43,428 bases of DNA from the NCBI GenBank assembly GCA_021732565.1, contig JAKFUT010000038.1, positions 1 to 43,428 on the forward strand, read 5' to 3'. Shown in pieces: positions 8,992 through 17,566 of this stretch. The notes beneath the pieces were generated by a model. That model did no database searches. It was not told the origin of the DNA and was given only the letters and a program-made list of their open reading frames with translations. This DNA comes from Candidatus Obscuribacterales bacterium (GTDB lineage Bacteria; Cyanobacteriota; Vampirovibrionia; Obscuribacterales; Obscuribacteraceae). The translations under genes were made by a program, and so were the position numbers. The first letter of the stretch is position 1. Every line of letters begins with the position of its first letter.

Positions 8992-9750
8992 CTATTCCAC
9001 CGACGATTTGCCGAATCCGAATGTTTTCAACGCGCGCAAATTCTTCGCATAGATTGAGTCAAGCAGGTTGAGCTCAGCTTGAGCTCCTGTCTGGATTCCT
9101 GAAAGTATTTGCTCAATGCAGTCTGTTTCTTCCAAGATTTCATGCGCGGCTTCTGTTATCGATCGCGAATGCTCTTCGCTGTTAGTCGCAACGTGCTCCT
9201 TGAAAAATTCAAGGTCAATGTCGTGAAGATGCCTAAATCCTTCTAACAGGATATTGCGTGTGACAGGCGTCAAGACTTCAGACGCTAGCAACCATCCTGT
9301 TAGCTCTGCCTGGCTCAACTCAGAAACAAAAACCATCTCGTCTAGATCAGCTGGCGGCAAAGAAACGGCGTGGTCTACGCCATCGGCAAGCAAACCCTTC
9401 TGAACACTGCGTAAAAATCGTGAGCAAAGTTCGACGATCGATGTTCCGTTTGCTCCAGTCGCATATAACAGGTTGTCCAAAAACGCCCGTTTCAAACACT
9501 CGTTATTAACACGGTCTTTCAAGAGTGAAAGCAAAGGCACTGAAAGAACGCTGCTGCGGAACAAAATTGCCGCACAATCATGAAGAACAGAAGCCGCTAC
9601 CCTTCCTTCGGACAGCAACCGCACTATAGGATGGATTTCAATCTCTTCTGCGTAAAACTGAAGACGTTCTTCTATTAACTTTATGTTGCGTGCCCGCTCA
9701 GCAGCTGCGTTTCGAGGACGTCCTGTGAAGGTGTTTCCTAAAGTGCTCAT
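8992..9750 (-). CDS. Heme-oxygenase-fold / iron-containing redox enzyme family protein
   Basis: 252 residues, all-helical. The N-terminal block 'EIEIHPIVRLLSEGRVAASVL' matches the start of TenA/CADD-type heme-oxygenase-fold proteins, and 'FFKEHVATNSEEHS' near the end is the FxxH-D/E-x2-H-type metal-ligand helix of heme-oxygenase-like diiron oxidases (UndA, CADD, SznF relatives). The substrate is unknown; family members act in para-aminobenzoate synthesis, fatty acid decarboxylation and N-oxidation. An ATG 27 bases further upstream (9777) gives a longer frame, but GGGAG lies 8 bases before the ATG at 9750, so I chose that start. The gene is preceded by a promoter, leader ORF and terminator hairpin, suggesting regulated readthrough. 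Confidence 0.7.
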   Translation of the reverse strand: MSTLGNTFTGRPRNAAAERARNIKLIEERLQFYAEEIEIHPIVRLLSEGRVAASVLHDCAAILFRSSVLSVPLLSLLKDRVNNECLKRAFLDNLLYATGANGTSIVELCSRFLRSVQKGLLADGVDHAVSLPPADLDEMVFVSELSQAELTGWLLASEVLTPVTRNILLEGFRHLHDIDLEFFKEHVATNSEEHSRSITEAAHEILEETDCIEQILSGIQTGAQAELNLLDSIYAKNLRALKTFGFGKSSVE

Positions 9751-9842
9751 TTCATTTGCTCCCTTCCAAACATGCATGACAAGGTTGGCACCAGAAACTT
9801 AGTGGCATTTTTTCTCGGTTTGATTTGTGCGTAACTGAGAAA

Positions 9843-9869
9843 AGAGCCCCCGCTTTCGTCGGGGGCTCT
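9843..9869 (-). terminator. Intrinsic terminator inside the leader (possible attenuator)
   Basis: Ten-base-pair perfect stem AGAGCCCCCG / CGGGGGCTCT with a 7-base loop. Read on the minus strand it is followed by TTTTCTC. It lies between a sigma-70 promoter and the heme-oxygenase-fold gene, about 90 bases before its start. A GGGGGCT at 9915-9921 (minus strand) can pair with the first arm AGCCCCC, giving a mutually exclusive 7-bp antiterminator. Confidence 0.7.
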
Positions 9870-9893
9870 CTTCTGCTACTGCTGTTGTGTCAA

Positions 9894-9974
9894 TTATCTA
9901 CAGCGCGGCGAATCAGCCCCCTCGTTCGAGCCGGACATCATAATCATCGCGCAGTTAAACAATTCACTTTTCAT
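9894..9974 (-). CDS. Candidate 26-codon leader peptide
   Basis: Short ORF beginning MKSELFNC and ending SPRCR, with four methionines (1, 10, 12, 13) and two cysteines. Its ATG lies only 7 bases after the -10 box, so the message would be nearly leaderless. The stop precedes the terminator hairpin by about 25 bases, the usual layout of a ribosome-mediated attenuator. No single amino acid is strongly over-represented, so a small RNA or ligand-sensing leader is an equally good reading. Confidence 0.4.
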   Translation of the reverse strand: MKSELFNCAMIMMSGSNEGADSPRCR

Positions 9975-9981
9975 ACGCAAG

Positions 9982-10010
9982 AGTGTAAATGTGGCCCGGG
10001 GGAATGTCAA
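9982..10010 (-). promoter_or_regulatory. Strong sigma-70 type promoter
   Basis: On the minus strand: TTGACA (10005-10010), a 17-base spacer, then TACACT (9982-9987). The -35 is consensus and the -10 matches four of six. It points toward the leader ORF, the terminator and the heme-oxygenase-fold gene. Confidence 0.75.
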
Positions 10011-10283
10011 GAAATGATTGCTCCGGAGAGCTTGATCAATAACGCATGTAAACGAAACGGTATTCGCTGCGAGAAAATCATCGCAATGAGGAAGAATTTG
10101 GACGCGTTTTTTCGTAATTTCATCCCTGCAATCGCGCCGGATTTTTCACAAAAACGCTCATGCAAATAAAGAACGAGCATGACCGTTTATGGCTGTAACC
10201 GGTGCTGTAAAAGCGCGGATATCCAGCGCAGTTGCAATATTTTGAAACAAAGCGACAGACCGGGGAATAAATAAGAAAACGGT

Positions 10284-10338
10284 GGAGGTCCAAGCTGTAA
10301 CTTGAACCTCCTTGAGCTTTCGAAAACAGGTCGAAAGC
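10284..10338. repeat. Two adjacent hairpins upstream of the IS21-type ORF
   Basis: GGAGGT/ACCTCC plus CAAG/CTTG (10284-10311) and GCTTTCG/CGAAAGC (10316-10338). Read on the minus strand they are followed by a T-rich run, so they may be a terminator; they could also mark the old left end of the insertion sequence. The rest of 10011-10392 holds no convincing gene. Confidence 0.4.
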
Positions 10339-10392
10339 AATACCTAGTGTCGCCCATTCGGGAGTTCTTGTCCAACCGTTTTTCGAAATTGC

Positions 10393-10926
10393 ATGGAAGA
10401 ACGGCTGGAGAATTCATATCGGCTACTCGTTTGCCTGGACTGTCGTGGTCAGGTAAAGCTTTGTCGACGTTGCGATAGAGGAAACATCTACTGCTCGGCA
10501 AAGTGCGCAACTGAGAGACGGAAGGCGACGCAGAGAAGGGCGAGCCGCCAATATCAGAAAACTACCGCAGGTCGCAGAAGACATGCGTCTCGTCAAAGCC
10601 GATACAGACAGCGAAAACGAGAAGCAGTGACTCAACAGGGTTCGCAACCAGAAGGCGAGCGTGATTGGCTAGGGGAAGAGAAACCCTTGTTGGAAATGGT
10701 GGAGACCAAAGCGGAAGTGCAGGGGCAAGTTCAATGCACCAAATGTGGGCGATGGTGCGGTCCGTTCGCTCGAAGAGAGCCATGGCATGGTGGTCGGCAC
10801 TTCAGGAAGTATAGTGATGGGAATATCAAAGGAAACCGAAGCGGAGATTCTCCGGCTGCATTATGCGGAGAAGTGGCGAAAAGGAACAATCGCCGCTCAA
10901 CTGCGAATTCATCATTCATCAGTTGA
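10393..10926 (+). CDS. IS21-associated zinc-ribbon accessory protein
   Basis: 177 residues. Cysteine pairs in LVCLDC, CRRCDRGNIYCSAKC and a second QCTKCGRWC site, joined by a very basic Arg/Gln/Lys middle (RRASRQYQKTTAGRRRHA) and VTQQGSQ. The pattern C-x2-C-DRG-x-x-YCS-x2-C with an Arg-rich tail and a later C-x2-CGRxC-x-PF is the one I know from small ORFs placed just before istA in IS21-type elements. Its last 110 bases overlap the istA start. The acidic or disordered C-terminal 40 residues may be read-through of an older stop. Probably nucleic-acid binding; the role in transposition is not established. Confidence 0.6.
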   Translation: MEERLENSYRLLVCLDCRGQVKLCRRCDRGNIYCSAKCATERRKATQRRASRQYQKTTAGRRRHASRQSRYRQRKREAVTQQGSQPEGERDWLGEEKPLLEMVETKAEVQGQVQCTKCGRWCGPFARREPWHGGRHFRKYSDGNIKGNRSGDSPAALCGEVAKRNNRRSTANSSFIS

Positions 10927-11010
10927 GAAGGTGCTACTACAAAATGGTGTGACGCCGGAGCAGTTTCGCATTCGCCGCTCAATTGCCGATTCATACATTG
11001 TGTCTGTCCG
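10817..11010 (+). pseudogene. istA transposase N-terminal stump (IS21 family)
   Basis: From the ATG at 10817: MGISKETEAEILRLHYAEKW, then KGTIAAQLRIHHSSVEKVL and RRSIADSYIVSV. This is the helix-turn-helix start of IS21-family IstA (…EKW-x2-GTIA-x2-L-x-IHH-x2-V-x-x-VL…DPYI). After about 11005 the similarity ends abruptly, although the frame stays open to 11167, so some 300-400 residues including the DDE domain are missing. No istB is seen. Truncation by the IS66 insertion is the simplest explanation. Confidence 0.7.
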
Positions 11011-11069
11011 GTGGGATGTATTTCAATTAGCTTCGGTGCATGATTCAGCCATCGTAAATCGAGGGAATC

Positions 11070-11538
11070 ATGCAACAGAGAACCAAATATCAAATACGAA
11101 GCGATGCGGCGAAGCAGAGATGGGTCCGCGACTCTCGAAAAGAGTCGTTCTGGCGAAAACACGTTGAAGCCTGGAAGGTCAGCGGAGAGAGTAAGCGTGG
11201 GTATTGCATTGAGCGGAATCTTTCGCAATCTTCCTTTAATGGCGGCATCGAGAGCTAGGCATCCGAGACCGGGAGAAAATATCTTCCGCAAATGCAGAAG
11301 CTCTTCTGTCCAATCCGGTCGATCAATCAAAGAATCTGTTTGTTCCTTTGCGGCTTTTATCGGAGGAAGAAAAAGTTGACGCGATAGACGATCCATTCGC
11401 TCTCGATGACCGTCCCGCAAACCACTGATCGATATTCTGGTGCCAGGTGGGGCTGTAATTCGCGTTGATGAAAGTTGTAGTCCGGATTTTGTCGCAAATC
11501 TGTTCGCGACTCTCAAAGGACAGGTTTCCTCATGCTAA
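11070..11538 (+). pseudogene. IS66 tnpA (orf1) with two frameshifts
   Basis: Three frames must be joined. Frame one (11070-about 11240) has 'FWRKHVEAWKVSGESKRGYC' and LSQSSFN, the helix-turn-helix of IS66 TnpA. Frame two (about 11243-11425) has RHRELGIRDREK and VPLRLLSEEEKVDAIDD. Frame three (11425-11538) has IDILVPGGAVIRVDES and LFATLKGQVSSC, the usual TnpA end, with TAA at 11536-11538 overlapping tnpB. TnpA is a DNA-binding accessory protein; this copy cannot be made. Confidence 0.75.
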
Positions 11539-11927
11539 GCATTCATCCTTCCACGAGAGTATTTCTCTGCTCGCAGGAAATCGACATGAGATACTCATTT
11601 GATGCTCTTTCCGGTCTGGTGACTTCGCATTTCGGAATGAGTTCACTGAGCGGCAATCTGTTTGTGTTCTTTAGCCGACGCCGAGATCGAATGAAACTAA
11701 TGTTCTGGGACTCTGATGGATTTGTACTCTATTACAAGCGTCTTGAACGTGGAACCTTTTCATGGATTAAAGACCTGGATCTCAGCGAAGGTGGCGAAAT
11801 GCAGGCTACCGATTTCGCGATGATCTTAACGGGAATCAATCCCATTTCTGATCGGCAGAAGAGTAGATTCCGCCAAAAGAAACAAAATGCGATGATACCA
11901 CACTCAACACCACTTAGCTTGGTATAA
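11532..11927 (+). CDS. tnpB: IS66 accessory protein TnpB (orf2), intact frame
   Basis: 131 residues with the whole TnpB signature: DMRYSFDALSGLV, then LSGNLFVFFSRRRDRMKLMFW, DSDGFVLYYKRLERGTFSW. The length is about normal for the family (110-130). The start overlaps the tnpA end, as usual in IS66. Some IS66 elements need TnpB for transposition, but its exact action is unknown. The gene seems uninterrupted although both partners are broken, so it is probably a relic with no present function. Confidence 0.85.
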   Translation: MLSIHPSTRVFLCSQEIDMRYSFDALSGLVTSHFGMSSLSGNLFVFFSRRRDRMKLMFWDSDGFVLYYKRLERGTFSWIKDLDLSEGGEMQATDFAMILTGINPISDRQKSRFRQKKQNAMIPHSTPLSLV

Positions 11928-11934
11928 TTTCGCC

Positions 11935-13055
11935 ATGCAAGCGATCAAAGCGATTAACCAATATCCGTATTCGAGAGAGCATCTTCGCGAGCTCGATCAA
12001 GAAACTGTCATCGATATGTTTCTCTCCCTTGATGTGAAATTTCAACAGCTGGGAGATTACGTGCGTGATTTGGTCAACGCCAAATACGGTAGCAAAAACG
12101 AGCATTTCGAAGGTACCGGTCAACTGCTTATCTTCCCCGATAAGAATGCTGCTGCTGCGGATTTGGCAACGGTGGATTCATCAGCGCCTGGTGAAGATAA
12201 TTCCGATTCAAAATCAAAACCGGCAGAGAAAAAGAAACCGGGGCACACTCGTAATCCGCTACCGAGTTATCTGCCAAGAGTGCCGGTCTTGGCGCGGCCA
12301 CCGGAGGATTCAAAATTTCCCTGCGCCTGTGGTACCAACCGCGTGCCAGTAAGGCAAATCCTCCAAAACAGTCGATATCAATTCATTCCTGCGAGCTTCT
12401 ATTGTGAGGATCTATACTCAGTTGTCTACGGTTGCCCGGATTGTGACTCATCAAAACAGTTAGTTGTGAAGTTCCCGAAGCAGTTCAAAACGGTCTTGCC
12501 GCGCCTGGGCTTCTGGCTCAAGTGGCTGTATCCAGAGACTTCGATCATCTTCCGTTCAATCGCCAAACCGCAATCTGTGCACGCAGCGGTGTTCTGCTGA
12601 GCCGCTCGACGCTCTCGGATTTCTACGCTCAGCTAGCTGCTATTCTTCTTCCTCTCTTCAATTATATGCACTCCATACTGCTTCAGTCGAAAGTGATTTC
12701 CACTGATGATACGCCTGTCAAAGTGCTGGATCGCAGCAAGGACAGGAAGATCAAGACGGGGCGAAAGTGGGCTTTCCTCGGCGATGAAGAACATCCGGTC
12801 AATCTCTTCCGCTGGACTCAAGGTAGGGGGCGCACGGACCAATGGAATTTCTCAAGGATTGGAAAGGATTGCTGCAGAGTGACTGCTTCTCTGGCAACCT
12901 GGCTACCAGCGCTTCCGTGGGGACAATTCTTGTCGCTTGCATCGCTCACGCACGACGCTACTTCATCAAAGCCCTGCTCAATGAAAAACAGGGATGCAAT
13001 CAGGCCTGCTGCGTTCAGTGGAGATCGTTTTGCGGTGCGCTCATTCTTTGACACC
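11935..13055 (+). pseudogene. IS66 transposase tnpC, frameshifted and truncated
   Basis: Three segments. The first (11935 to about 12480) has the N-terminal helical region, a Ser/Lys-rich linker and the zinc-binding PCACG…CPDC motif. After a frameshift near 12480 the second (to about 12840) has GLLAQVAVSRDFDHLPFNRQ, LLSRSTLSDFYAQL and STDDTPVKVLD, which holds the first catalytic Asp. After another shift the third (12842 to about 13050) has EFLKDWKGLLQSDCFSGN with the second Asp, and AHARRYFIKAL. The final catalytic Glu region is absent. A normal TnpC is about 500 residues; about 370 codons remain. Confidence 0.8.
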
Positions 13056-13323
13056 CATCCCTTCAAGCTTTCTTAAAGGCTCCATCGCCATCGACAGAAC
13101 TGGAGTCTGCTCTGGCTCCTCTGCTTCATCAATCCTCGGGCTGCATCGTTCAGTCGGTCCGAGTCTGGTGGTCCTGGTGACAGGGTACCAGTGGAAACGG
13201 CAGCCATGGTTCTGATAGAATCGGTGATCTGATCACATCCAAGCCAGCGAAGGCGGGTCGATTCCCGTGTAGATGTTGTCTAATCGATTGTAAGCCGGCT
13301 GCAGCATAGATACAGGCGCGACC

Positions 13324-14973
13324 ATGGAGCACAAACCGCCGCAAGAACTCATACATACTCTTGTCTGCGCCGATTGCGGCATGCCTATTGCTGACAGTGC
13401 CAGACCGCGCAGCGACGTAACGCGTTATCTGGCCGAGAGCAGTCGCTGCCAATGCAATAACAAGGAACCATCAGGAGATTCCGGCGGCAGCAACGCACCG
13501 GAGGAAGAGCGCTCCGACAGTGCTATCAAGATCAAAATCTCCATGTCACTTGAAGATGCCGAGACAACCCTGGGCGAGCGCTATGAAGTACTGGAGTTTC
13601 TCGGCAAAGGAGGCATGGGTTCCGTATTCAAGATTCGCGATCGACAATTGGACACTGTTCTGGCAGTAAAGATTCTCAACCCCGATCTTGCTCTACAAGA
13701 CAATTCGGTCAAGCGCTTCGAGCGAGAAGCTAAAGCCTCGATGCAACTGACGGACCCGCACCTTGCCGCGGTTTACTCCTACGGAATCGGGAAAAATCAG
13801 ACACCGTATTTGGTGATGGATTTTCTGGAAGGCAGGACGCTCGAAACTCTGTTGAAGGAACAAACTCGACTGGATCCCTCTCGCGCATTGACGCTCTTCA
13901 TTCAGATCTGCGAAGGTCTCGCACAAGCACACTCTAAGGGAGTAATTCATCGCGACATCAAGCCAAGCAACGTCATGGTGACTGAACCCGGTGGTATTGA
14001 ATTCGCGAAAGTGTTCGACTTCGGAATCGCTAAAGTGATGCCCGATCAGGCAATAGATTTGACCGGAGACATGACGCGCACTGGCGAGCTGTTCGGCAGC
14101 CCGCTCTACATGGCGCCGGAGCAGTTCCAGGAAGGGCTGATCGACCAGCGCACCGATATTCATGCACTCGGCTGTCTCATGTACAAGACCTTAGCCGGGA
14201 CGCACCCTTTTGAAGGTAAAAACGTTTACGATACCGTTTCGAAAATCATCTCCGCACCAGCCGGTTCGATTCAGCAAGCAGGGGTTCTTGTGCCGCCCGC
14301 GCTAGATTGGGTAATTTTGCGTTGCCTGGAAAAGGACCCGGCCAAGCGCTTTTCGTCTGCGCGAGAGTTACAATCGGAACTCGAGAAAATTCGTGATGGA
14401 AAGAAAACCGCCACTGAAGCACAGCAGAGAGTTGAGAAAACTAAAGATTACACGATTGTAGAGTTCGTAGCCATACTTGTAGCCGCCATTGTAATATTTT
14501 CAGTAATGTGGCTCGGACTGATAGCGATTATTTACACCCTTGATCCACGTCGGCCAAAACAGCTTGGAGTGGCAAATACCGCCTACCAGGATCCAGAGCG
14601 GCTGGATCAGCTTTCCTACACCTACTTTTCGCAGGGAAAATACGAGCTTGCAATTCCATTGCTGGAGTTTGGCATCGGGACTTACAAAGCAAACGGCAAG
14701 AAGGTTGGCATTGGTCGAGACGCTAATCACCTGGCCGAAAGCCTATCACATCTCGGCAAATGCTATTTGCGACTGAAGCAGTACTCTAAGGCTGTAGAAC
14801 CGTATCGCGAATCGCTGAAAATGTTTCAGCAATGGGGTAATTACAAAGGCGGAGGCATGACAGAGACAGTTAATGATTATGCCGAAGTGTTGCGCGGATT
14901 GAATCGCCAGGCAGAAGCAGAGGCCATGTTGCGAGACTACCAATTCAACAACAACCTAACCGCCGTTCCCTAG
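13324..14973 (+). CDS. Membrane Ser/Thr protein kinase with N-terminal Cys motif and C-terminal TPRs
   Basis: 549 residues. A short N-terminal zinc-ribbon-like part (CADC 15-18, CQC 42-44) and a Ser/Glu-rich linker precede a complete Hanks-type kinase domain (about 88-355): glycine loop GKGGMG (94-99), VAIK-type Lys116, HRDIKPSN (209-216, catalytic Asp211), DFG (232-234), APE (264-266) and TDIHALGCLMY. One membrane helix (about 378-404) is followed by two or three TPR units (about 418-549), which should lie outside the cytoplasm if the kinase is inside. All catalytic residues are present. The ATG at 13324 has no strong ribosome binding site. It lies just downstream of the IS66 remnant and seems undamaged. 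The signal sensed and the targets are unknown. Confidence 0.93.
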   Translation: MEHKPPQELIHTLVCADCGMPIADSARPRSDVTRYLAESSRCQCNNKEPSGDSGGSNAPEEERSDSAIKIKISMSLEDAETTLGERYEVLEFLGKGGMGSVFKIRDRQLDTVLAVKILNPDLALQDNSVKRFEREAKASMQLTDPHLAAVYSYGIGKNQTPYLVMDFLEGRTLETLLKEQTRLDPSRALTLFIQICEGLAQAHSKGVIHRDIKPSNVMVTEPGGIEFAKVFDFGIAKVMPDQAIDLTGDMTRTGELFGSPLYMAPEQFQEGLIDQRTDIHALGCLMYKTLAGTHPFEGKNVYDTVSKIISAPAGSIQQAGVLVPPALDWVILRCLEKDPAKRFSSARELQSELEKIRDGKKTATEAQQRVEKTKDYTIVEFVAILVAAIVIFSVMWLGLIAIIYTLDPRRPKQLGVANTAYQDPERLDQLSYTYFSQGKYELAIPLLEFGIGTYKANGKKVGIGRDANHLAESLSHLGKCYLRLKQYSKAVEPYRESLKMFQQWGNYKGGGMTETVNDYAEVLRGLNRQAEAEAMLRDYQFNNNLTAVP

Positions 14974-16137
14974 CGTGACAAGGAAAGCCGGCACATTATG
15001 CGCTCGCCCTTAGCTCCAGAAGGTCCGGCGATTGAACAGCAGGTCGGAAAGAAGTCTAGAGTTATCGGTTCTCTGCGTCCCGCTCATTTTTGATCGAAAC
15101 AACGGATTGTCTCAGGCTTTCCTTGTCTACTTTCAGTCCCTAAAAATCTTCTCGCTTGTTTCGTCATTTCCAATTAACGCCAACAGTAAATGCTCTGGAT
15201 TAATAAGCTTGTCTCGCGATTGATGCTCTGCATGGTCGAGCACACGGCGGGGCCGGACCCACGGCGTACTTTAGCAAACAGGTATACTGGTTCAGCATTC
15301 GCTCAGGGATACTACTGTGTGCTTCGATGTCTATTATGCTTAGGTTAGATCTACTGGTAACAGGATCTGGTTTTTGGCAGCACCAACCAGCATGTACGGG
15401 TGGTCAATTTTCATTGGTTTTCCATTGATTTGCACTCTGATGACTTTCAGTCTGGCAAACTTGCCACTGACAAATTCGTTACAGATCAAGGAGCGACAGT
15501 GAAGTTCAAATTTATTGGTGTCGTGGTGAAAGTGTTTTTGCTTGCACGAGTTACCTCTGCAGCGACATGGGTGAAAGAAGAGCAGCACCAAAGTGCCTAG
15601 TCTGTGCAATGAATCGCATCAACAATGTGCCCGGGTTCGCGCGAAAGTTCTCGGTTGGTCCAGAGAGGTTGCGTTAGCTCCCCAAGGGATAATGTTGGCA
15701 AATGTCGAGTATGACGTTCCTGTCCACGAAATGCAGTTCTTGGGCTGGATGATTGAACACATCTTTGAAGTTTTAGTGAACTTTTGGCAAGGGACCAAGA
15801 GCCCAAGAAGTTCAAATCTATTGAAGTTTGGGCCTTTGCAAAACTCAAACACTCACACTCTAAAATGCCGATGATATCGGCCCATCATGAAGAAAGTGTC
15901 CGACCAAGTTCTAATCGCACGCTGGAAACTTCACTATTGATTCCTGAAATTGTCCATGGGGCTGTTGTTTCGAAACATCAATTTGAGTTTTTAAGCAGAG
16001 GGTCGACCGAGAGGAACTTGTTCACCCAATTTATTTTTGAACTGTCAGTATTGTCAGTTCATCTCTAAGACCGGAAAATTGCATTTTCTATGACAGCCCT
16101 TCAATCAGACTACGATGTATGCCAAATGTATGCCCAA
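14974..16137. other. Long stretch with only degenerate ORFs
   Basis: No frame looks like an intact gene. A minus-strand ORF at 15340-15609 ends with a protein-like tail (IRVQINGKPMKIDHPYMLVG) but has an unconvincing start, and the frames to its right (15593-15874 on both strands) break repeatedly. This could be a decayed gene. The stretch lies between the kinase and the tRNA and appears richer in A/T than its flanks. Confidence 0.45.
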
Positions 16138-16172
16138 CAAAAAAGCCCTCCGGGCATACATCCCGAAAGGCT
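16138..16172 (-). terminator. Intrinsic terminator of the tRNA-Arg transcript
   Basis: On the minus strand AGCCTTTCGGG pairs with CCCGGAGGGCT (11 bp with two G-T wobbles, 7-base loop) and is followed by six T. It begins about 12 bases after the tRNA 3' end. Confidence 0.85.
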
Positions 16173-16183
16173 TATGTTATCAA

Positions 16184-16257
16184 CCTGCCCGGAGAGATTC
16201 GAACTCCCGACCTCATGGTTCGTAGCCATGCGCTCTATCCAGCTGGGCTACGGGCAG
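16184..16257 (-). tRNA. tRNA-Arg (anticodon ACG)
   Basis: A cloverleaf can be folded: acceptor CTGCCCG/CGGGCAG (7 bp), D arm GCCC…GAGC with AGCTGGATA loop (one C·A mismatch), anticodon stem CATGG/CCATG with loop CTACGAA giving ACG, and T arm GGGAG-TTCGAAT-CTCTC. The discriminator base is G and CCA is not encoded. ACG, with A34 normally edited to inosine, reads CGU/CGC/CGA. An intrinsic terminator follows directly. It is the only RNA gene I can support in this window. Confidence 0.95.
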
Positions 16258-16641
16258 AAAGAAGACTTCTATTCTATCGTCACATTGCCAGCTTCGCCAC
16301 CTGAGTGTAATCCATCTTAACCTTCTCCTCATCCGACCGAGCGTCTCTTGGCATTCAGACTTCTTCGGCATCCTTGGAAACTGGAGTCGGCAGGAGGAGT
16401 GTATGCCCCAGGCGGATGGTGGTCTGATACCGTCTTCAGGCTTCGGTCTTCTGCAAAAGTCCCTCTCCGCAAAGTCGAAGAGGATTGGATCTCCACCCGA
16501 ATCGACTACCGCTCACAGCTGTATCAAAGGCTCAATCATGGCCGGGAACAACCATCTGCTAAGGGAACTTTAAGTCCAGCCTGGGTTGCCAAGATACCGT
16601 ATAACATATGAACCCAGATTTCACTGTTGCTGGTATCGCCA

Positions 16642-17453
16642 ATGTCAAAACTGCTTCTCGTGGGTTCCCTTCTTAGCTTCATTCTCATATTGTCCGGTTC
16701 TGCCGGCGTTGCGGAGACTATTCGGAACTACCAGGCTGATATCCGCCTGATGAGGGATTCATCGCTTAACGTAGAAGAGAACATTACCTACGATTTCGGA
16801 AAAGAGCGAAAGCACGGCATCTTCAGAGATATTCCCTTGAGCTATAAGGTTGATCAAGGCAAGAAAGGTATGCACATCGAATTGAAAACCGTTGCTTGCG
16901 ATGGCAATAACTCTGAATTCAAGCGTGAAGTGGTGGATGGAAACTTGCATGTTCGCATTGGTGACCCGGACAGAACCGTGACTGGAGACACCATCAATTA
17001 TCGCGCCTGTAATGCAGTCGCTTTCACCAACGACGGAAAGTCAGAAATCTACTGGAACGTCACGGGAAATGGCTGGCCTGTTGCCATTCAGCACGTTTCT
17101 GCAAACATTACCTCCGAGGCTCATGTCAGCCCGGTGTGATGCACACAAGCTACAGAGGAAGCATCGGTTCAAAACAGCAAGGGACCAAGGATTCCGTTTT
17201 CACAACACAGAATCTTCTGCCACACGAAGGCGTCTCTGCAGCCCACTGTTTCCCTCTGGTACAGCTGCCTCTCCCCCCGTTTGGGATCGCGCCTCATGGT
17301 ATTGTCAGGACTCGTGGGAGTGGCTGCAATCAAGTTGGAAAGAACCGGCAAGCGTCCTGGTGTCTATGCATTCTAAGCGGTGGAACCTCCACCCGCTCGC
17401 TTGCTTCAGGTGGAGGTGGGTTTTCGGGTGGCGGAGCCGGCGGATCGTGGTAA
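16642..17453 (+). pseudogene. DUF2207-family membrane protein relic
   Basis: The first frame (ATG 16642 to TGA 17139) gives a signal peptide (MSKLLLVGSLLSFILILSG) and the DUF2207 N-domain: IRNYQADIRLMRDSSLNVEE, ITYDFGKERKHGIFRDIP, NYRACNAVAF and IYWNVTGNGWPV. A second frame (17136-17453) resumes with FTTQNLLPHEGVS, typical of the next part of DUF2207, and jumps to SLASGGGGFSGGGAGGSW, the Gly-rich tail that ends these proteins. Normal members have about 550-650 residues with several membrane helices. Here only about 270 codons remain, so both a frameshift and a large internal deletion occurred. Function unknown (envelope). Confidence 0.75.
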
Positions 17454-17566
17454 GAGAGCAACCGGGATTGTTTGTGGTCCTATTTGCTTGTTTGCTTGAA
17501 ATGAAACGCTGGTGAAACGCTGTTTGCCCCACAATGAGTTTCGAAGTGAGAATAAATTTCGAGGGT

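Larger units (their letters stand above)
10393..13060 (+). mobile_element. Remnant of an IS21-type element followed by a degraded IS66 element
   Basis: An IS21-associated zinc-ribbon ORF and an istA stump (10393-about 11010) are cut off where IS66 coding sequence begins (tnpA at 11070, tnpB, tnpC). All are on the plus strand. tnpA and tnpC are frameshifted and tnpC lacks its end, so the element cannot be autonomous. I could not find convincing terminal inverted repeats or target duplications by eye. The right boundary is uncertain, between about 13060 and 13300. Confidence 0.75.

Noticed and set aside
9825..10169. Plus-strand ORF of 114 codons
   Set aside because: It reads through the terminator stem and across the opposite-strand promoter, with no protein-like character.
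10731..11516. Minus-strand ORF of 261 codons across the IS region
   Set aside because: Antisense to istA and tnpA, whose family motifs are clear on the plus strand; long because of codon mirroring.
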